From the NCBI GenBank assembly GCA_900239685.1, contig OENT01000307.1, positions 62,001 through 126,000 on the forward strand: a stretch of 64,000 bases of DNA. Direction: 5' to 3'. The notes under the pieces were generated by a model that searched no databases, had not been told where the DNA came from, and worked only from the letters and a program-made list of their open reading frames with translations. This document shows, piece by piece, positions 11,126-24,447 of the stretch; positions within the stretch are counted from its first letter, which is position 1, and every line of letters begins with the position of its first letter. Origin of the DNA: Rotaria macrura (lineage: Eukaryota; Rotifera; Eurotatoria; Philodinida; Philodinidae). The position numbers and the translations under genes are program-made.

Positions 11126-14100
11126 CTATAGCTGAATCAAATATTTGCTCCTAGCAGATTTCATCATTAGTCATATTCGACAAAGACTTGATATCTCATG
11201 TTCGATACATAGAAGAGACACTATCTGTGGCATCTAAATACAGTTATGAGACTTTCAGAATCAACTGGATATTTCAAAAAGACAGTGTGTAACTATTCAG
11301 TCACGGTTTAAGGTAACACTAATGTTAAAAGAATTTTTCATCGCTCGTCGATAAAAGAGATAGATTGTTGAATAGCATTTATTGAAATCATTGTAACTAT
11401 GCCACATAGAATATGTTTCTTTCTAATAATCACTGGAGTATAGTTGAATTGACAAGAGTATGTTTGACGACGTGAGCAGATCTGTCAAAAATGTTCAACC
11501 AGAAGTTATGTGTGAAAGTTATACATGTTCCGCTACTTATCTTTGTTCTATGAAATCTGAGAACGGCTGTTATCTGCGTTAGTATAATAATGATGTTTTT
11601 CTTCAGAATTTGTACACATTAATAAGAAAGTTAGAAATAGAGTCTTTTTTCTGACTGCAATTGTTCATCAGATTCCTATAACAAAGACATGTATCGATCA
11701 ACTTTTTGAGTTTATTCTGAGATACAAACGAGTCGTTTTAGTAGAGTTAAAAAATACATTGCGAAAACAGCATTTTTAATTGATCAAAGTTTGAGCAACG
11801 TAAAAGTTGCTGGCTGAATTCTTCTGTTGCAACAAGTAGTTATGGGAGTTAAGGCACAGATTTCTATAAGTTCTTCAGTTAATTTTTTTCCAGTTAAGAG
11901 ATTCCAATTTATAGTTGATTTCTCGGTTAATTGACTTCAGACGACTGGCAATGTACGGAGAAATCAAATATTTAATATTAAGAAGCAGATTATAAATGTA
12001 TGAATTCCTCAACTGCTGAAACAAAACTGAAATGGTTCACCGACAGTTGAGCCCCCGACAATTGAGACTTCATTGATGTATAAGGCAATATACAGAATCA
12101 ACATCTACCCATGTACGTAGATGCTGTTTGAAAATACTGTAAATCTACTACTTATCATGTTGTGAATGATTCCTTGATACTCGAATCCATGAATAAGACG
12201 ACTATCTCTACAGAAATGAACTAGTATTCGCAAATATCGATTATGATGTCTAGCTTAGAATTTTTCGCCTGTTTCGAGGATAACTTTTTGGAGCGTCCAT
12301 TTCGAAACAATCGACGTTATGCTCCTCGCTTTTCAAATTCGATGTGAAATGTTTTTTTTCGAGATTGAATCATCAGCTATCTCGAACAAACAACTCATCA
12401 GAAGGCTAGCACAGAACTATTGAAATAGTGTGATTCCTGATAGATTTTCACGATAAAGTTGCACATAAATTTTCTTTAGCACTCAACACGAGAAAACCCA
12501 TCAATCTATGAATCAATCAAAGACTAGAAAATTGGACAGCACGCGAATTCGATTATGGCTGAACAGTTGCAAGCTTGGTTGGCTAAATTAAAAACGCGAG
12601 CGAAATAAGAGCTGTTGGATAAACAATTACATCTACTATATAGTTTCGTCTCTTCATCTGATACCCAGAGAATTGTATTTTAAAAGAGCGCGAGCTGTGT
12701 TTAATTTTTGATATGAATATTAGCTCCACTAAACAAAGTTATTTTCTTGTGCTTTCTCAATTGTTCTTTAAATCAGGCTCAACTGTTGTCGTGTCACCAA
12801 CTGAAACTTATAGAAATGTATGCTTTTTCTCGCATTACTACTTTTTGTAACAAACGAATTCAGTCAATAGCTTTCGTGACGTTCAAACCTTGAACAATTA
12901 GAAATGATGCTTTTTACAATACACTTGATACCACTACTCAATCGACTAGTCCTTGTCGCTGAATCAACTTTAATGTTGATCAGTGTCTATCTGTTATATA
13001 GAGATGATGAAAGAGATTATAGGAATCCGATAAATAGTTGTAGTCAAAGAGAAACCCTAAAATTTTCAATTATCTTATAATAGTGGTCAAAACAATTTTG
13101 CACAGACGGATTAAACATAATCTAACCGTGATGAGACAGCGTCATATAAATCAAAACTAACATACGTGCATATAATATGTTCTCTGTTATATCAGTATTA
13201 TTATATTCTCCTAGTTGTCTATAGAATGACAATTCAAAAGTAATGTTGTCGAAATCTATCTGAATAAGTTGATAACGAGAAGATTGAATGAAATTTTTAT
13301 TAATATTTGTGAATGTTGAACGGATGGTTAATTTACGAGAGTAAGATGAAAAATATAAAAACATATTTTTTTATTATTACTCTACATGTTACATTAAATA
13401 GGCACATAGAAATTTTACGGATCTATTTATACTTGCAATGTTGATAGATATATTCGATTAGATAGGCTATCAATCATACGCCTCACTAATTGACTGAATT
13501 ATATTGATAATCGTTTTTAAAAATCGCGATAATTAGATAGATTCGTTATCAGAGAAGGAATTCTATCGAAAATGATTGATTCGTAGATAAACGTAGAAAT
13601 ATGGTTGAGAATAATCATTCTATAGAATGTCATACTTATCAAACTGATTACAATAAGTGGATTAGCACTCTCCTTGATGACTCATGCCAGCTTGGCATGA
13701 AATTCTTGCGAGAATTTTTGTTTTCGAATTGACAAATGAAATATTTTTCAAATATTGTTAAATCGATCATTTGATAGTATTTGAAATACACCCACAATGA
13801 CTGGCGTGCATTGCACTTACGAAAAACTTTACTATTTTGAACAGAAGAAACATTGGTCATCGATTGTTTCCTAGGTATCCTTATATTCATTTCATGGTAT
13901 AGGATGAATGTATATATATATATATACATTGTTACTCCGAAAGAAAATTTGATTCTATGAAAAATAAAAATCTAGATGTTGCCATGCTCTTGGATGTATT
14001 CAAGGAAAATAGGAACGTCCTAAAATCTTTCAATAATTTCATAGAATAGCATCTTAAATTTTTCCCATTCATATCTCTTTCATAGACAATCTTGATCAAG

Positions 14101-14890
14101 TCCAACGCCAAAATATTCTGAATCCTACGTATAAATATTCTAAATATTTAGAATAAACAAAAAAAAACGAATTTGACATACACCGTACAAGATTCGTTAT
14201 GTTTTTGAGTATACGTAGTGTTATCCATAATTGTTTTGTCAAGTAATAGAATATAAAATTTCAAAATCAAGAGTTAAAAATAACAAAGCAATATAAAAAA
14301 AACGAGCAAATTTGTATTGAAAATAGAATATCTTATAAATCAACTTGTTCTTGTATTTAAAACTACGAAACAAAAATATTGTCTTACGAATAAAGATAAT
14401 AATTCATTAAATGCTCGTTACTGGTTTCTTTCTAAGAATATATAGATATGAATATCATACTGACAGTGACAACTGGCGAGTAAAAAGATCATAAGATCTG
14501 TCACTCTATAATATATGTTTCAATCCATCATGTATAATGTTTCAAGTCATATTGACAATTCTTCCATTGTGCTTAATAATTCTATTATACGAAGGAAATA
14601 CACTAACTCATTGACATTTAAATACGAGAAAATAATAGCTCGTCAATGATTACATATTAATGAGTGAATCGATAGAGTATTTTCTTTTTCCTATTTCAAG
14701 AAAGTACTTTTCCATAATAATGTAATTTATATATACTATTAACGTAAGAAGTAGAGCGAAATTTAAAAGTTCTATTCAACAAAATCAAAAAAAAGATATG
14801 GCGCAAAGAAAACATGAATTTATTTAATTATAACCATTTGAACTTATTGATTTTATTGAAATAGACCAACATTTCCGTCTCTAGTTTTTT
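11126..14890. other. Gene-poor stretch
   Basis: No gene supported. Weakly inverted, diverged blocks around 12040-12100 and 12770-12820 share CAGTTGAGCC and ACAATTGAGA motifs and may be an old element. A short (TA)n run lies at about 13914-13926. Confidence 0.4.
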
Positions 14891-14924
14891 ATCAAACAAG
14901 AATTTGAAGTAATTCTTGTTTGAT
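14891..14924. repeat. Perfect 14-bp inverted repeat with 6-base loop
   Basis: ATCAAACAAGAATT at 14891-14904 pairs exactly with AATTCTTGTTTGAT at 14911-14924. It stands about 100 bases upstream of the coiled-coil gene start. It could be a chance AT-rich hairpin or a small regulatory structure. Confidence 0.6.
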
Positions 14925-15023
14925 ATAGAATCCAGTAATTGCATATATTATGAAGAAAAACAAGTATTTATCATAACAGGACATCATGAAACAGTTACTA
15001 GTTGATTATTTATGATAGAATTC

Positions 15024-18000
15024 ATGGATAACGGTGATCAACATCCAATATCTATGATGAATACTGCCACAACTAGAACACATACATACTTTTCACATAC
15101 AGTAATTTAACAATGACGAACGCGTCTTATTTCACATATTAACATAATTTATGTTTTCTTTTATTAATGAAATATTTTTATTCTTGAATCTACTTTTTTT
15201 CTTCTTTCAATGATGTTAGAATTTTCATGAACACAATCCATTATCACATGTTGTGCTTTCGAAATTAAATATTCCATTAACTTGTCTTGATAATAATCAA
15301 AGTCGACAACATTATCTCGAAGAATATTCAGCTAAATATTCTAAAGCTAGACATTTACTAAATAATGCTCGAAAAAAACAACGAAGTACGTTGATGTATT
15401 AACGTAGTTTTTAGTTTTAGTTTTTTAATTATTGTTTCAGAAATTATTATGAGTTATTATGAAGCAAAAGGAAAAGAAGAAAATATCGATGAATTGCAAA
15501 CAATTAAAGATGGATTATTAGAAGAAAATGAAAAAATAAAACGATTTAAAGAAGCTTTAAAAGATAAATTGAATGTATATCAACAACGTATTCAATTTCT
15601 TAAAGTAAAAATCGAAATATTTAGTTATCGTTATCATAAGAATACTGTTTGTGAAGAATACTGAACTATGGTCAAATATTGAAAAACAACAATTAAAAAA
15701 TAATAAAACTGAATATATGGATAATTTTACAGAAAAGTAAGTCATCTATTCGACCGTATCATACAATTGTAAACGAACAGTATATTAAACTTAGAAATTC
15801 AATCATAAATTTTTGATAAAGAATGATTCAAAAAAGAAATCTAACGACGTCTTAGAATTATTTTCTCGATAGTTCAGCATTATTTGGCTTAATTACATTT
15901 TCTAGATCTAGAGAAATAGCACATTATGTTTACTTCATAAAAGTAAAGAAATGAATGAAACATCACTTTTTCATTTGACGTTATGTAAACAGAATATGTC
16001 TATTTGCGAGAACAAAACAAAGATGAAAGACAAATATTCTCATCGATATTCTTTTTTTTCTTACTTACATGATTGTGCAAAAGGTAGTTAAGATTTCATG
16101 TTTACACGAGATAAATAATGTTTCATAGCGTGAATTATACATGTTAATAACATTGGCAAGACTAGACGCAATGGCATTATTCTGATTTTTAATCACAATA
16201 TCTAAAATTATTTTAGAGACTTTGAAAGTTCGTTTGCGAAATCCATCAGTTTAAAATGGATAGGTATAGCGAGAAAATAATCAACAGAGGTCACTTTTCC
16301 CTGGACGTCATTTATGGTATTAGGTTTCTATCATTTATACATTCCGAAATAGATTGAATGATCCAAATTCATGACAAAAGCATGTATATTGTAGCTCGCC
16401 GAATTCATCAACAACAAAAGATAGTCTTCATCAATTACATGGTAATGACGACAAATATATCATGCTGATATCATTTTAAAACTATAATTTTAGGTCTTGA
16501 GCAATTAAAATATACAGCGTAATTCATTAGTAAACTTAGATTTTATATTATCCATATTTTTCTTTAGTAATCTTAACGATGAACTATGTCTTACAAGTAC
16601 TGGTGAATATTGTTCTCAAGTAAAATCTTACGACGATGATATCTATCCAATGAATGAGAATGATATTCAAAATACTATTGTCTCCTATGAAACAAATGAT
16701 ACGAGTCGTAATGAAATTACTTGGAAAAATCAACATAAGTAAGATACTTGTAAAGTTTCCTTTTTCTATTCTTTTAAAAATAAGAATAATCGATTATTTC
16801 AGATCACAAATAAAATCAATAGCTGAAGTAAGTCGATTTTCATCAAACGCCGACGTATCTTCCTTACAATTCATCGATTTTCAACGATTTATTTCATAAA
16901 TAATTAAATACTCTCAACTATAGAAGATGATGTCTACATGAGTACTTATTTTAGTTGATAGATTAAGTACACATTCATCAAAAACAGCTCTTATTCCTAG
17001 TCGACGACGAGTTTCATTTCTCTTTAAACTATCATTGTATAATTAATAGTCATTAATTTTATATTCATTCAACATTAATAAACATCCTAAACTAAGTATT
17101 TCCTAATAGAGAGAACGCTAATAAATCTGATGTGTATATCATTTAATGTCCAACTATATGAACATTAACCGAACATCGCTATTGTTTTATTTTTATACTG
17201 ATGAAAAGTCATAGATCTATTTAATGATGAATGTTTATTTAATGATTGACATAAAACTATTAGGTGTAAATACAATCCGTTGAGTTACTATTGACCTTGA
17301 ATGTAATCCTATTAAAGACTCAATACATATATATATATATATATTGATGAGCTGTTCAGTGGAAAGAACAAAGCTCTCATGCAGTAATGTATTGCAAAAA
17401 GAAAGCAAATCGATTGTTTACTTTTAGACAAATGGAAATCATGATAGTTTAATATCGAATAGAAGAAGGAAATCTTATTTTCAATGGTTGAAACACTGCT
17501 GTCAAGCTCAATTTATCTTACTATCCAATCAGCAATACAATCGATTTCAAACTATCAGGTTAGTGATTGAATGCTGTGAAGATCAGTAACCAAGCACTTA
17601 CAATATTTTATTTTTCTTTCAATCAAATAAATGTAATCAAGATAGATAATTATGTCTGTCAAGAAAATACAATTATGTAAATAAAGATAACACATACATA
17701 TACATAATAATTGTATCATTCAACTATTGCCTTAGGATACTCATGATGTGTTCATTTTGACTAATTCTATTAAAATAAACAATAGCAGTGATGTTTAGAA
17801 CGATTATTTTAACATTTCTATTTTAGTATGATTGTAATGTTCTGTCTTACTATCTTTGTTGTTATATTTCTTAATAATTTACTTGAACATTTTCTGATCT
17901 ATCTAACGCAACCATCTATATCGATGACAAAATTAACAACTAAAAATCCAATTTCAATATCATCATTTAGATATTTATTATTCAATATTTATAATTGGAC

Positions 18001-18049
18001 AACTTCATGGTTGTTATCATTTTTTCATATAATAGAATTTCCTGTCTAG
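15024..18049 (+). CDS. Coiled-coil protein with probable C-terminal membrane anchor
   Basis: Eight phase-consistent exons can be joined: 15024-15101, 15220-15385, 15441-15604, 15657-15736, 16568-16738, 16803-16827, 17428-17558 and 17827-18049, giving about 345 residues. The start is ATG followed by DNGDQHPIS. Residues of about 45-135 are a charged heptad-rich coiled coil (for example YLEEYSAKYSKARHLLNN and KDGLLEENEKIKRFKEAL), followed by an acidic Ser/Thr/Asn-rich linker. The last two exons hold a basic patch (SNRRRKSYFQWLKHCC) and a hydrophobic helix (MIVMFCLTIFVVIFL), followed by about 50 mildly hydrophobic residues. I do not recognise the family; IRAG/LRMP-like tail-anchored coiled-coil proteins are only a loose analogy. 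The first six exons are firmer than the last two. If the donor at 16828 is not used, translation stops at 16899 after a short Ser-rich tail. An unused exon-like stretch lies at about 16955-17040. Confidence 0.5.
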
Positions 18050-20657
18050 TAACTAAATATCAATTAACGTTTGAAAAATTTTCTTTGGCTTAGAATGCTT
18101 AATAATAATAGCATGTATCAATCATAACAGAAAAATCTATATGTAAGAGATATTATACTATAGATAAATAAATAAATAAATATATATATATATATTATAT
18201 GGATTAAAACACATAATAAAAGAATTGATGATGTTTCAAGTTTGCTTTCGTACTTACCATCTTTAATATGAATCCGTTCTGTGAGTTAACATTGTAAGCC
18301 TTTTTTCTTTTTTCTGTGTGAATATATAGATGAATAGAACATGTAAGAATAGCAAGTTTATACTTCTCTTTCTTTCTCATCATTCAAAATCAAATCTCTC
18401 TCATATGAATTAATGACACAATATTGACATGCATACATCTTGAGCAAAATTAATCCTCCTGTGTGTGATTTATGTGGTTCTTTTGGAGTTGTACTAAATA
18501 ATTAACAATAAATAGATCAAATCTTATGACATCATGGCTTATTTTTAATCACATAGATCATGTTCACATTGTCATATTCTATTTCCATACAACAGTCACA
18601 AGATATGTACCATTTTATTTCAAAAAATTCTATTTTAAATACAGGATTCAGCACACCAAGAAAAAAAAGAATTTTTTAAGCCATGTTTGTAGTTGAAAGT
18701 GAAAATAACGACAAACACTTGAACAGAAATATTGACTTGAAGTGTAGTAGATATCCTTTCATTATACAATGACCTTCTTTGAATGTAATTAAATCATTTA
18801 GTAAACTATAGCAGGTCTATCTACACATTTTTGCACATTCTACGGCTGTCCAAAATAAAAAGTTCTCGTTCAAGCAAAAGTTTGGTCTTTCCCAAGTCAA
18901 AAGTTGCTTGTCATTCTTTATCGACTGCGTTTTGCAATTTATTTTTTTAGGGAACTTTTATTCTTAACTCTTACGATTGTTGTAAAACCTTTAATGGACT
19001 TGCTACAACTCTAATTCTTCTCATCAGTTAACTAATTCGTACATAAAACATTTGTCTTTTCAATAGAGAAAAACTAACATTTTGTTTATACTTGGACGTA
19101 GCATTATTCGTGTAAACATCATTAGGGGCTACCCATAAAAAATGTTACGATAGATGTGGCAAACATTCATAATATGAAATAAGTGTAATCTTTCGTTTCT
19201 ATCGATGAAATTCAATTCACAATATTTACTGTCGTAATTTTGTCAACACAAGACAGTGATTCAACAAGAATTATTATTTCAGCAATTGATGTAGTTTCAG
19301 TCTGTCGTATGTATTTGTATATGCACATACTTCTTCGGCCACAATCTACGACTCATCAACTAAGTATTTTTTAAATTATATCTTTCTGTTATTGTCTTTA
19401 AGTAGTATCATATTTATAGCAAATATACGTATTTGTTTATCCAACCTACTCTGAAAGTTCTGTTCCAAGATTTATAGAATGTATCGAAAAAACAAGAAGT
19501 ATTTTTCATGACTCTATTGCTTATAAAAGATGAAAATTTGTTGTTGACGACATCTCTTTCTATTACTACTTTCTATTTCACTATAAGACTTCAATTATGA
19601 ATTACCTACTTCTATACAGTCATTGGCAACGGAAACATTTCAAGATCTTTTCTTCAAAGTATCATGATAAAGATACAACTAACTTCTACCCAGTAAGTCG
19701 TATGAACGAGGAAGTAAGAGAGAGCCTTGTAAAAACACAAAGCTTTTATTTCACTTTTATATGAATGAATAAAACATATTTGGAGTTTTCACGAGAAATT
19801 TCTTGTTCTATTGAACTAAATTTTTTTTCTTTTTGAATAAATAAAGTAATCAAACATGTCTATATGATATAAATATGCGATTCAACGGCATTAGTGAAGG
19901 GAGAGAGAAAGTAATCAACTAAATTATGTGTGTCGTTTATTTTAGCCAGAGGGATAGATATCTACATCTGCTGTTTCCGTGACGTTTACACATACGTAAG
20001 AAAAGCGATGTAAAGAAAATGATAGTTGTCCCTGAGGCTCGTTTGTCAATCATCTTCATGTCGACTTGAATGCATAGTAAATATCTGTTTAAGATACCAT
20101 GTATATTCTGTTTTCTTGTCTTGTTTATAAGTCTTATGTTTGTTTCAGTACTCTATCTATCTTCATCACTCGTCTGCATGATATACTCAACAATGAAAAG
20201 CATCAGTTGTTAATGTCTTCGGATCAAATCTTGTTTGGCATTTTTTCTTTTTCTTTTCATTTTTGAAACAATCCAACGTAGACCAAGCCAAGGCATTTCT
20301 TCTTTCAAGAAGGATGTTCATCAATCGTATTTCAATTTAATCTTTTCTTTCTCTTCTCTTATTATAATCGAGTATTTTCTTTTTCTTAAGCTTAAGTACT
20401 TGGTAGTTTTCCTTGCTCTATTGTAATCTATTCAATAAATTATTATTATTGGAAAAAAAATTGATGAAGACAAAAAAAGAGAAAAAGGACCAAGCAGTAT
20501 ATAGATGAAGGTTGATGGTTTCTTTCACGCGAGAAAATCAAGTTGTTGCGACAGACTTTTTTCTTCTTCTTCATTTCTTAATAACGTGCATGCATGATGA
20601 AGTACGTGATGATTTAATCGTTGGATGGTACAGAATATATGTATTCTTATTCAAGAC

Positions 20658-20688
<31 letters not shown>

Positions 20689-20825
20689 GTATATGTATAT
20701 GCATATGTATATATTTCTTTTCTACATACTTGAATCATATGAATAAAAAAATTCGAGAATTAATTCAACTAACTATATAACATTACACTTCTAGGTTTAA
20801 TTAATAAAATTAAAAGTTCTTTTCG
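18050..20825. other. Gene-poor stretch with microsatellites
   Basis: No gene recognised. AT-rich simple repeats occur at about 18165-18195 and a (TA)n run passing into TGTATA units at about 20657-20712. Confidence 0.4.
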
Positions 20826-21010
20826 TATTTATTGAAACTTTTTTGAGCAAGAAAGTAAGGTGCACTATTTCTTGGTTTGATGCATTGTATTTTCTTTCTT
20901 TCTTCTTCTTTACTTGCTGCTTCTTCTTTTCCGTAGAATTTTCTTTTTCTTTGCTCTTGCTCTTTTTTCAGCATCGTTCTCTCTATTTTTTTTCTTCTCT
21001 TTCTTCTCTA

Positions 21011-21276
21011 TCAACTCGTTTTTTTTGCAGTCGTTTTCTTTTCAATGTTAGTTCGGTACTCGTCCGCCATATATCTGTCCTTCTGTTGTTTCCGCAGTTT
21101 CTCTAAATCTAGTTGCACGTCGAGCTCATTGATTTTTCTCGATAACCCATCGACTATTTTCTTCTTTAAAAAGTACGTAAATAAGTCATACGATGTTGAA
21201 AACAAACGAACACAGACAAACGTCCATCGTTCCAGATAAAATTCGAATGCATTATCTACCGGTAAATAATTATGTC
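21011..21276 (-). CDS. Terminal exon of an unrecognised membrane protein
   Basis: The minus strand is open for about 88 codons from a good acceptor (ATATTTGCAG, ending at 21277) to a TGA at 21013-21011. The product begins HNYLPVDNAFEFYLERW, continues with an aromatic-rich, probably membrane-associated stretch (FVCVRLFSTSYDLFTYF) and ends in a charged, coiled-coil-like tail (INELDVQLDLEKLRKQQKD) with a lysine-rich C-terminus. An AATAAA signal on the same strand lies about 180 bases downstream, near 20830. The preceding exon was not securely found; an open stretch at 21858-21667 with an ATG is a possibility, but its best donor is weak. I do not recognise the family. Confidence 0.45.
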
Positions 21277-21299
21277 TGCAAATATGACGAATCAAAGGA

Positions 21300-22425
21300 A
21301 AAAAAAACTGTCCACAAATAAATATTAATGAAGGTAATACAATTTCAGTTTATATATGTATATATTTATCGATTTGACTTAATTTGTACCAAGAATGGTA
21401 TCAAGACCAGTATGAAAAACCAAATTAACAACAAAAATATATAAATCTCTTGCAACGACACACTCTCGTGATAGTAATTAAAGCTTCGGTTTGCATAACG
21501 TTTTGTCTTTTTTTCTTTGTTGGTCTACGTGTGTTTTAATCTAATCACACGTAGACAAAATACAATGTGCACTTGGGTTAGTCCTCATCATTTATGATAG
21601 TAAACGGAATAAAGAACAATGCTAGAGCATCGTTCGATGGTGCAATCACTATGTAAGAGAAAGCAGTCAGTTTGTATTTGGATAAGATGCAGCAGCGACA
21701 ACATCAAGGAAGAACAGAAAGAAAACATTTTTCTCTTCTAAGATCGTCGAGCACTCTTTGTTCTGTCCGCGGAACGTATGGGTCTCCATGTATTTCTCCT
21801 CCTTCTCTACTCGATCGTGTATGTGCTGCTGTTGTATGGATGGCAATGGCCCACTCATTCGCGCTTAAAGGCCAATGCCTTCTGTGTGCGTGTCTACGCG
21901 AGTGGCTCTCTTGTTGAATAACTTACTGTGTTTTCTCTTCCTTGATTCTTTTCTTTCTTTTGGCCCTTTTTTTTTCCTTTCTTTCTTCCTTTCTTTTGCC
22001 TTCCTTTTTTACTATTTGCGTTGTAACTACCATGTACGTGTGTGTGGTTGCAGCAGCTCAGCAGCAGCAGCAGCAGTTCGATTTTGTTACTGGGCATCTA
22101 TTCAACGGGGTCGATGAGAAAAAGTATATAGTATACGTACGCACACGTAAGAACAACGTAGAGAAAGAGAAGAAAAAATAGAAAGAAAAAGAACCACCCA
22201 GTCTTCTATTCGACAACTGCTGTATTATTGCATCTATGTTACATCAACTACCGTGGTAGAGGCATGCCTCATGTGCGAAAAAGAGAAGAAAATACGGACA
22301 AGGTTTGAATCGCGCATGGATCAATCGATCCAACAGAGGAAACTTTCCATGATCAATTTTTTCTATATTGTTTGTTTTGCTCATCATGACAAAAGGTTAT
22401 CATCACCGGTTAACCATGTACGTCG
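21300..22425. other. CT-rich and CAG-repeat stretch, no firm gene
   Basis: Long polypyrimidine tracts (for example 21925-22020) and a CAG trinucleotide run at about 22050-22077. Several frames are open only because of simple composition, and none gives a convincing protein. Confidence 0.4.
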
Positions 22426-22426
22426 C

Positions 22427-22445
22427 AACCAATTGCATATATAAA
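22427..22445 (+). promoter_or_regulatory. Putative CCAAT plus TATA core promoter
   Basis: AACCAATT at 22427-22434 is followed closely by TATATAAA at 22438-22445, both on the plus strand, in a less AT-rich stretch. If active, transcription would start near 22470 and read into the hypothetical short gene at 23390-24175. The CCAAT motif lies closer to the TATA box than usual. Confidence 0.35.
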
Positions 22446-23389
22446 GGTTAGATCTGTTTTGTTGCGCCTCTCACTATTGACTCATTTTTTGTTCAAATAG
22501 TCAATCACAAAACATAAACGTGTGCACATATAAATATTCACATACAGAGAGCGTATTCATCTCTCTATTGCATCTGTCTCCATGATCGTAAACTTGAAGA
22601 AAAATAGGAGTGCAATTGAATTCGTTTTTCGGAGGCTTTCTCCGTTTTTTTTTCATCCCATCAATCTGTGCATTCTAGCGTCAACCTTCATTCACCTGGT
22701 TGTAAGGGTGAAGCGATAAGAAGCAGCAAGATTGAGAGAGTGAGCGAAGAGAAGCAAAGATAAAATTGCAGCTGACGCGAGCGCCCGCGACGGCCTTGTT
22801 TCATTCGGGGTTTTCATCACATCACATAAGATTCGTTTTTCGTCGTTATTCTCCTCTCCGTCTTCTCACTCTACACCGACATCGTTGTCGTGTCGACTAT
22901 CGCTTTTTAATTTTGTCGACACACATATACATACACATGCAGTACTCCACTCTACCGCCCTTTTCCATTCGCTTCCCTTCTCTCCTATTTTTTATTATTA
23001 CTCTGCTTTGCTCTATCGACAACGACACGACAAAGTTGCCGTTTTCATCTCTACTCATAGTCGAAGTAAGCGAATTTACAGAATAGATACGATGATGCAG
23101 AAGAATGTGCACATATTGTCGAAGGACATTGCTATCCATCATGATGAATACAAGCAAAGCAGCTGATGAGCAACAGTCCTTCGTAGTTCGTCTCTTTAGT
23201 TAGTATCAGCCGAAGTTAATCGAATCAGCATGGAAGACCTGTCGAGTGACACGTAACAGTAAATTATGCTAACCTAGAAAGGAAAAAAAGGAATTAATTT
23301 ACGTTTGCCGCCACTTATATTCACTAACTGTCATTGTGTCTACAACTAGTGTCGTTTAAGACATTGACATGCATTTTCTCAATAGAACG

Positions 23390-24175
23390 ATGTCAACGAC
23401 GGGTATGTACAATATATGATGGAATAATTCAATTTTATAAATGAAACAAATGACTATGACCAATGTTCTGTCTCGAATCTGACTAGTTTTGCAATCTGCT
23501 AGATGCCAAAACGCAGATGCTGGCTTTTCAGATACTTGGCATGCATTGGAAACGACGATTGAGTTAGAATATGAACTTTTATCAAACTTCTTTCAGGAAA
23601 CAATCGGTTAATTTCTTAATTCAATCATAATCCAATGTACAATTTGAATTATTTTTAGTATTTTTTTTTTCTTTTCAATAAAGCACTCATTTATACACGA
23701 AAGTAATCGAGACGAACCTTTCAAACAATACAATTATCGAAGATTTTAATCTACATCAAGGATTTGAACATTGAATTTTTGTATTCTGTTAATATTTCTT
23801 TTCTGTATTGTATAAAATTAAAATAAATAAATAAATAAATAAATAAATAAACAAATTGCAGAGCAATAATCTGTAAGAATATAGATAATCTTCACCGTAA
23901 AACAGATGCCGCTAACGTTTCTTCTTTCTCTTTTACATTATCATCTATTGATTTTTATTGATCCTTGGAAGTATAGGAAGTATCAACAATGCATAAAGCA
24001 GGAGAAAGTAAAGCGCAACGATAGAGTTACATTTTAAAAAATAGCAAATAAAAAGAATCGTTATCAATTGCCCAGATCGACGATGAAGAACTTCCTATGC
24101 GACCTTGGTACGATCGTTTACGGAGAAAACCGGGTACTGTACACGGATTGTGTATACGAAAATCGTCATGAATCA
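23390..24175 (+). CDS. Hypothetical small two-exon gene (uncertain)
   Basis: A short exon (23390-23402, ATG then TCA ACG ACG and one base) ends at a GTATGT donor. About 640 bases on, a less AT-rich island at 24045-24175 can be spliced to it in either of two frames: through an acceptor at about 24045 (product containing LGTIVYGENRVLYTDC) or through one at about 24056 (product containing PWYDRLRRKPGTVHGL). Either gives a protein of under 50 residues. The minus strand of the same island is also open (24263-24027). The right frame, and whether this is a gene at all, cannot be told by eye. The promoter-like motifs at 22427-22445 are the only further support. Confidence 0.2.
23821..23851. repeat. 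(AAAT)n microsatellite
   Basis: About eight tandem AAAT units, within non-coding sequence. Confidence 0.8.
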
Positions 24176-24447
24176 TAGTTTTCATCTGTATACGGCCGCT
24201 TCCGACCGTGTTAGTTCGACTAATCTGGGTGGATTTTTCTGAATGGTTATAAAAAGAAACCAATCCAATGGCCAGACTTAGTCATCTGATATGATTTATT
24301 TACTTCTTTTAATCATTCGTCATCTACTTTCATTCACGGGATATAGGCTACTAGTGGTATCATATTGACTCGTACTTTCTAGAATTCATATACTCCGTAT
24401 CTATCAACGATAATTGATCCGACGAATAAAATTCATTTATTGTAGAC

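Noticed and set aside
12035-12820. Possible inverted repeat sharing CAGTTGAGCC and ACAATTGAGA motifs
   Set aside because: Only short diverged blocks match; arm boundaries and ends could not be defined.
15605-15656. Apparent frameshift in the coiled-coil gene
   Set aside because: A 52-base GT-AG intron here restores the frame exactly, so no frameshift is needed.
20843-22181. Several overlapping open frames rich in Phe, Ser and Leu
   Set aside because: They arise from polypyrimidine and CAG simple sequence; one is antisense to the exon at 21011-21276.
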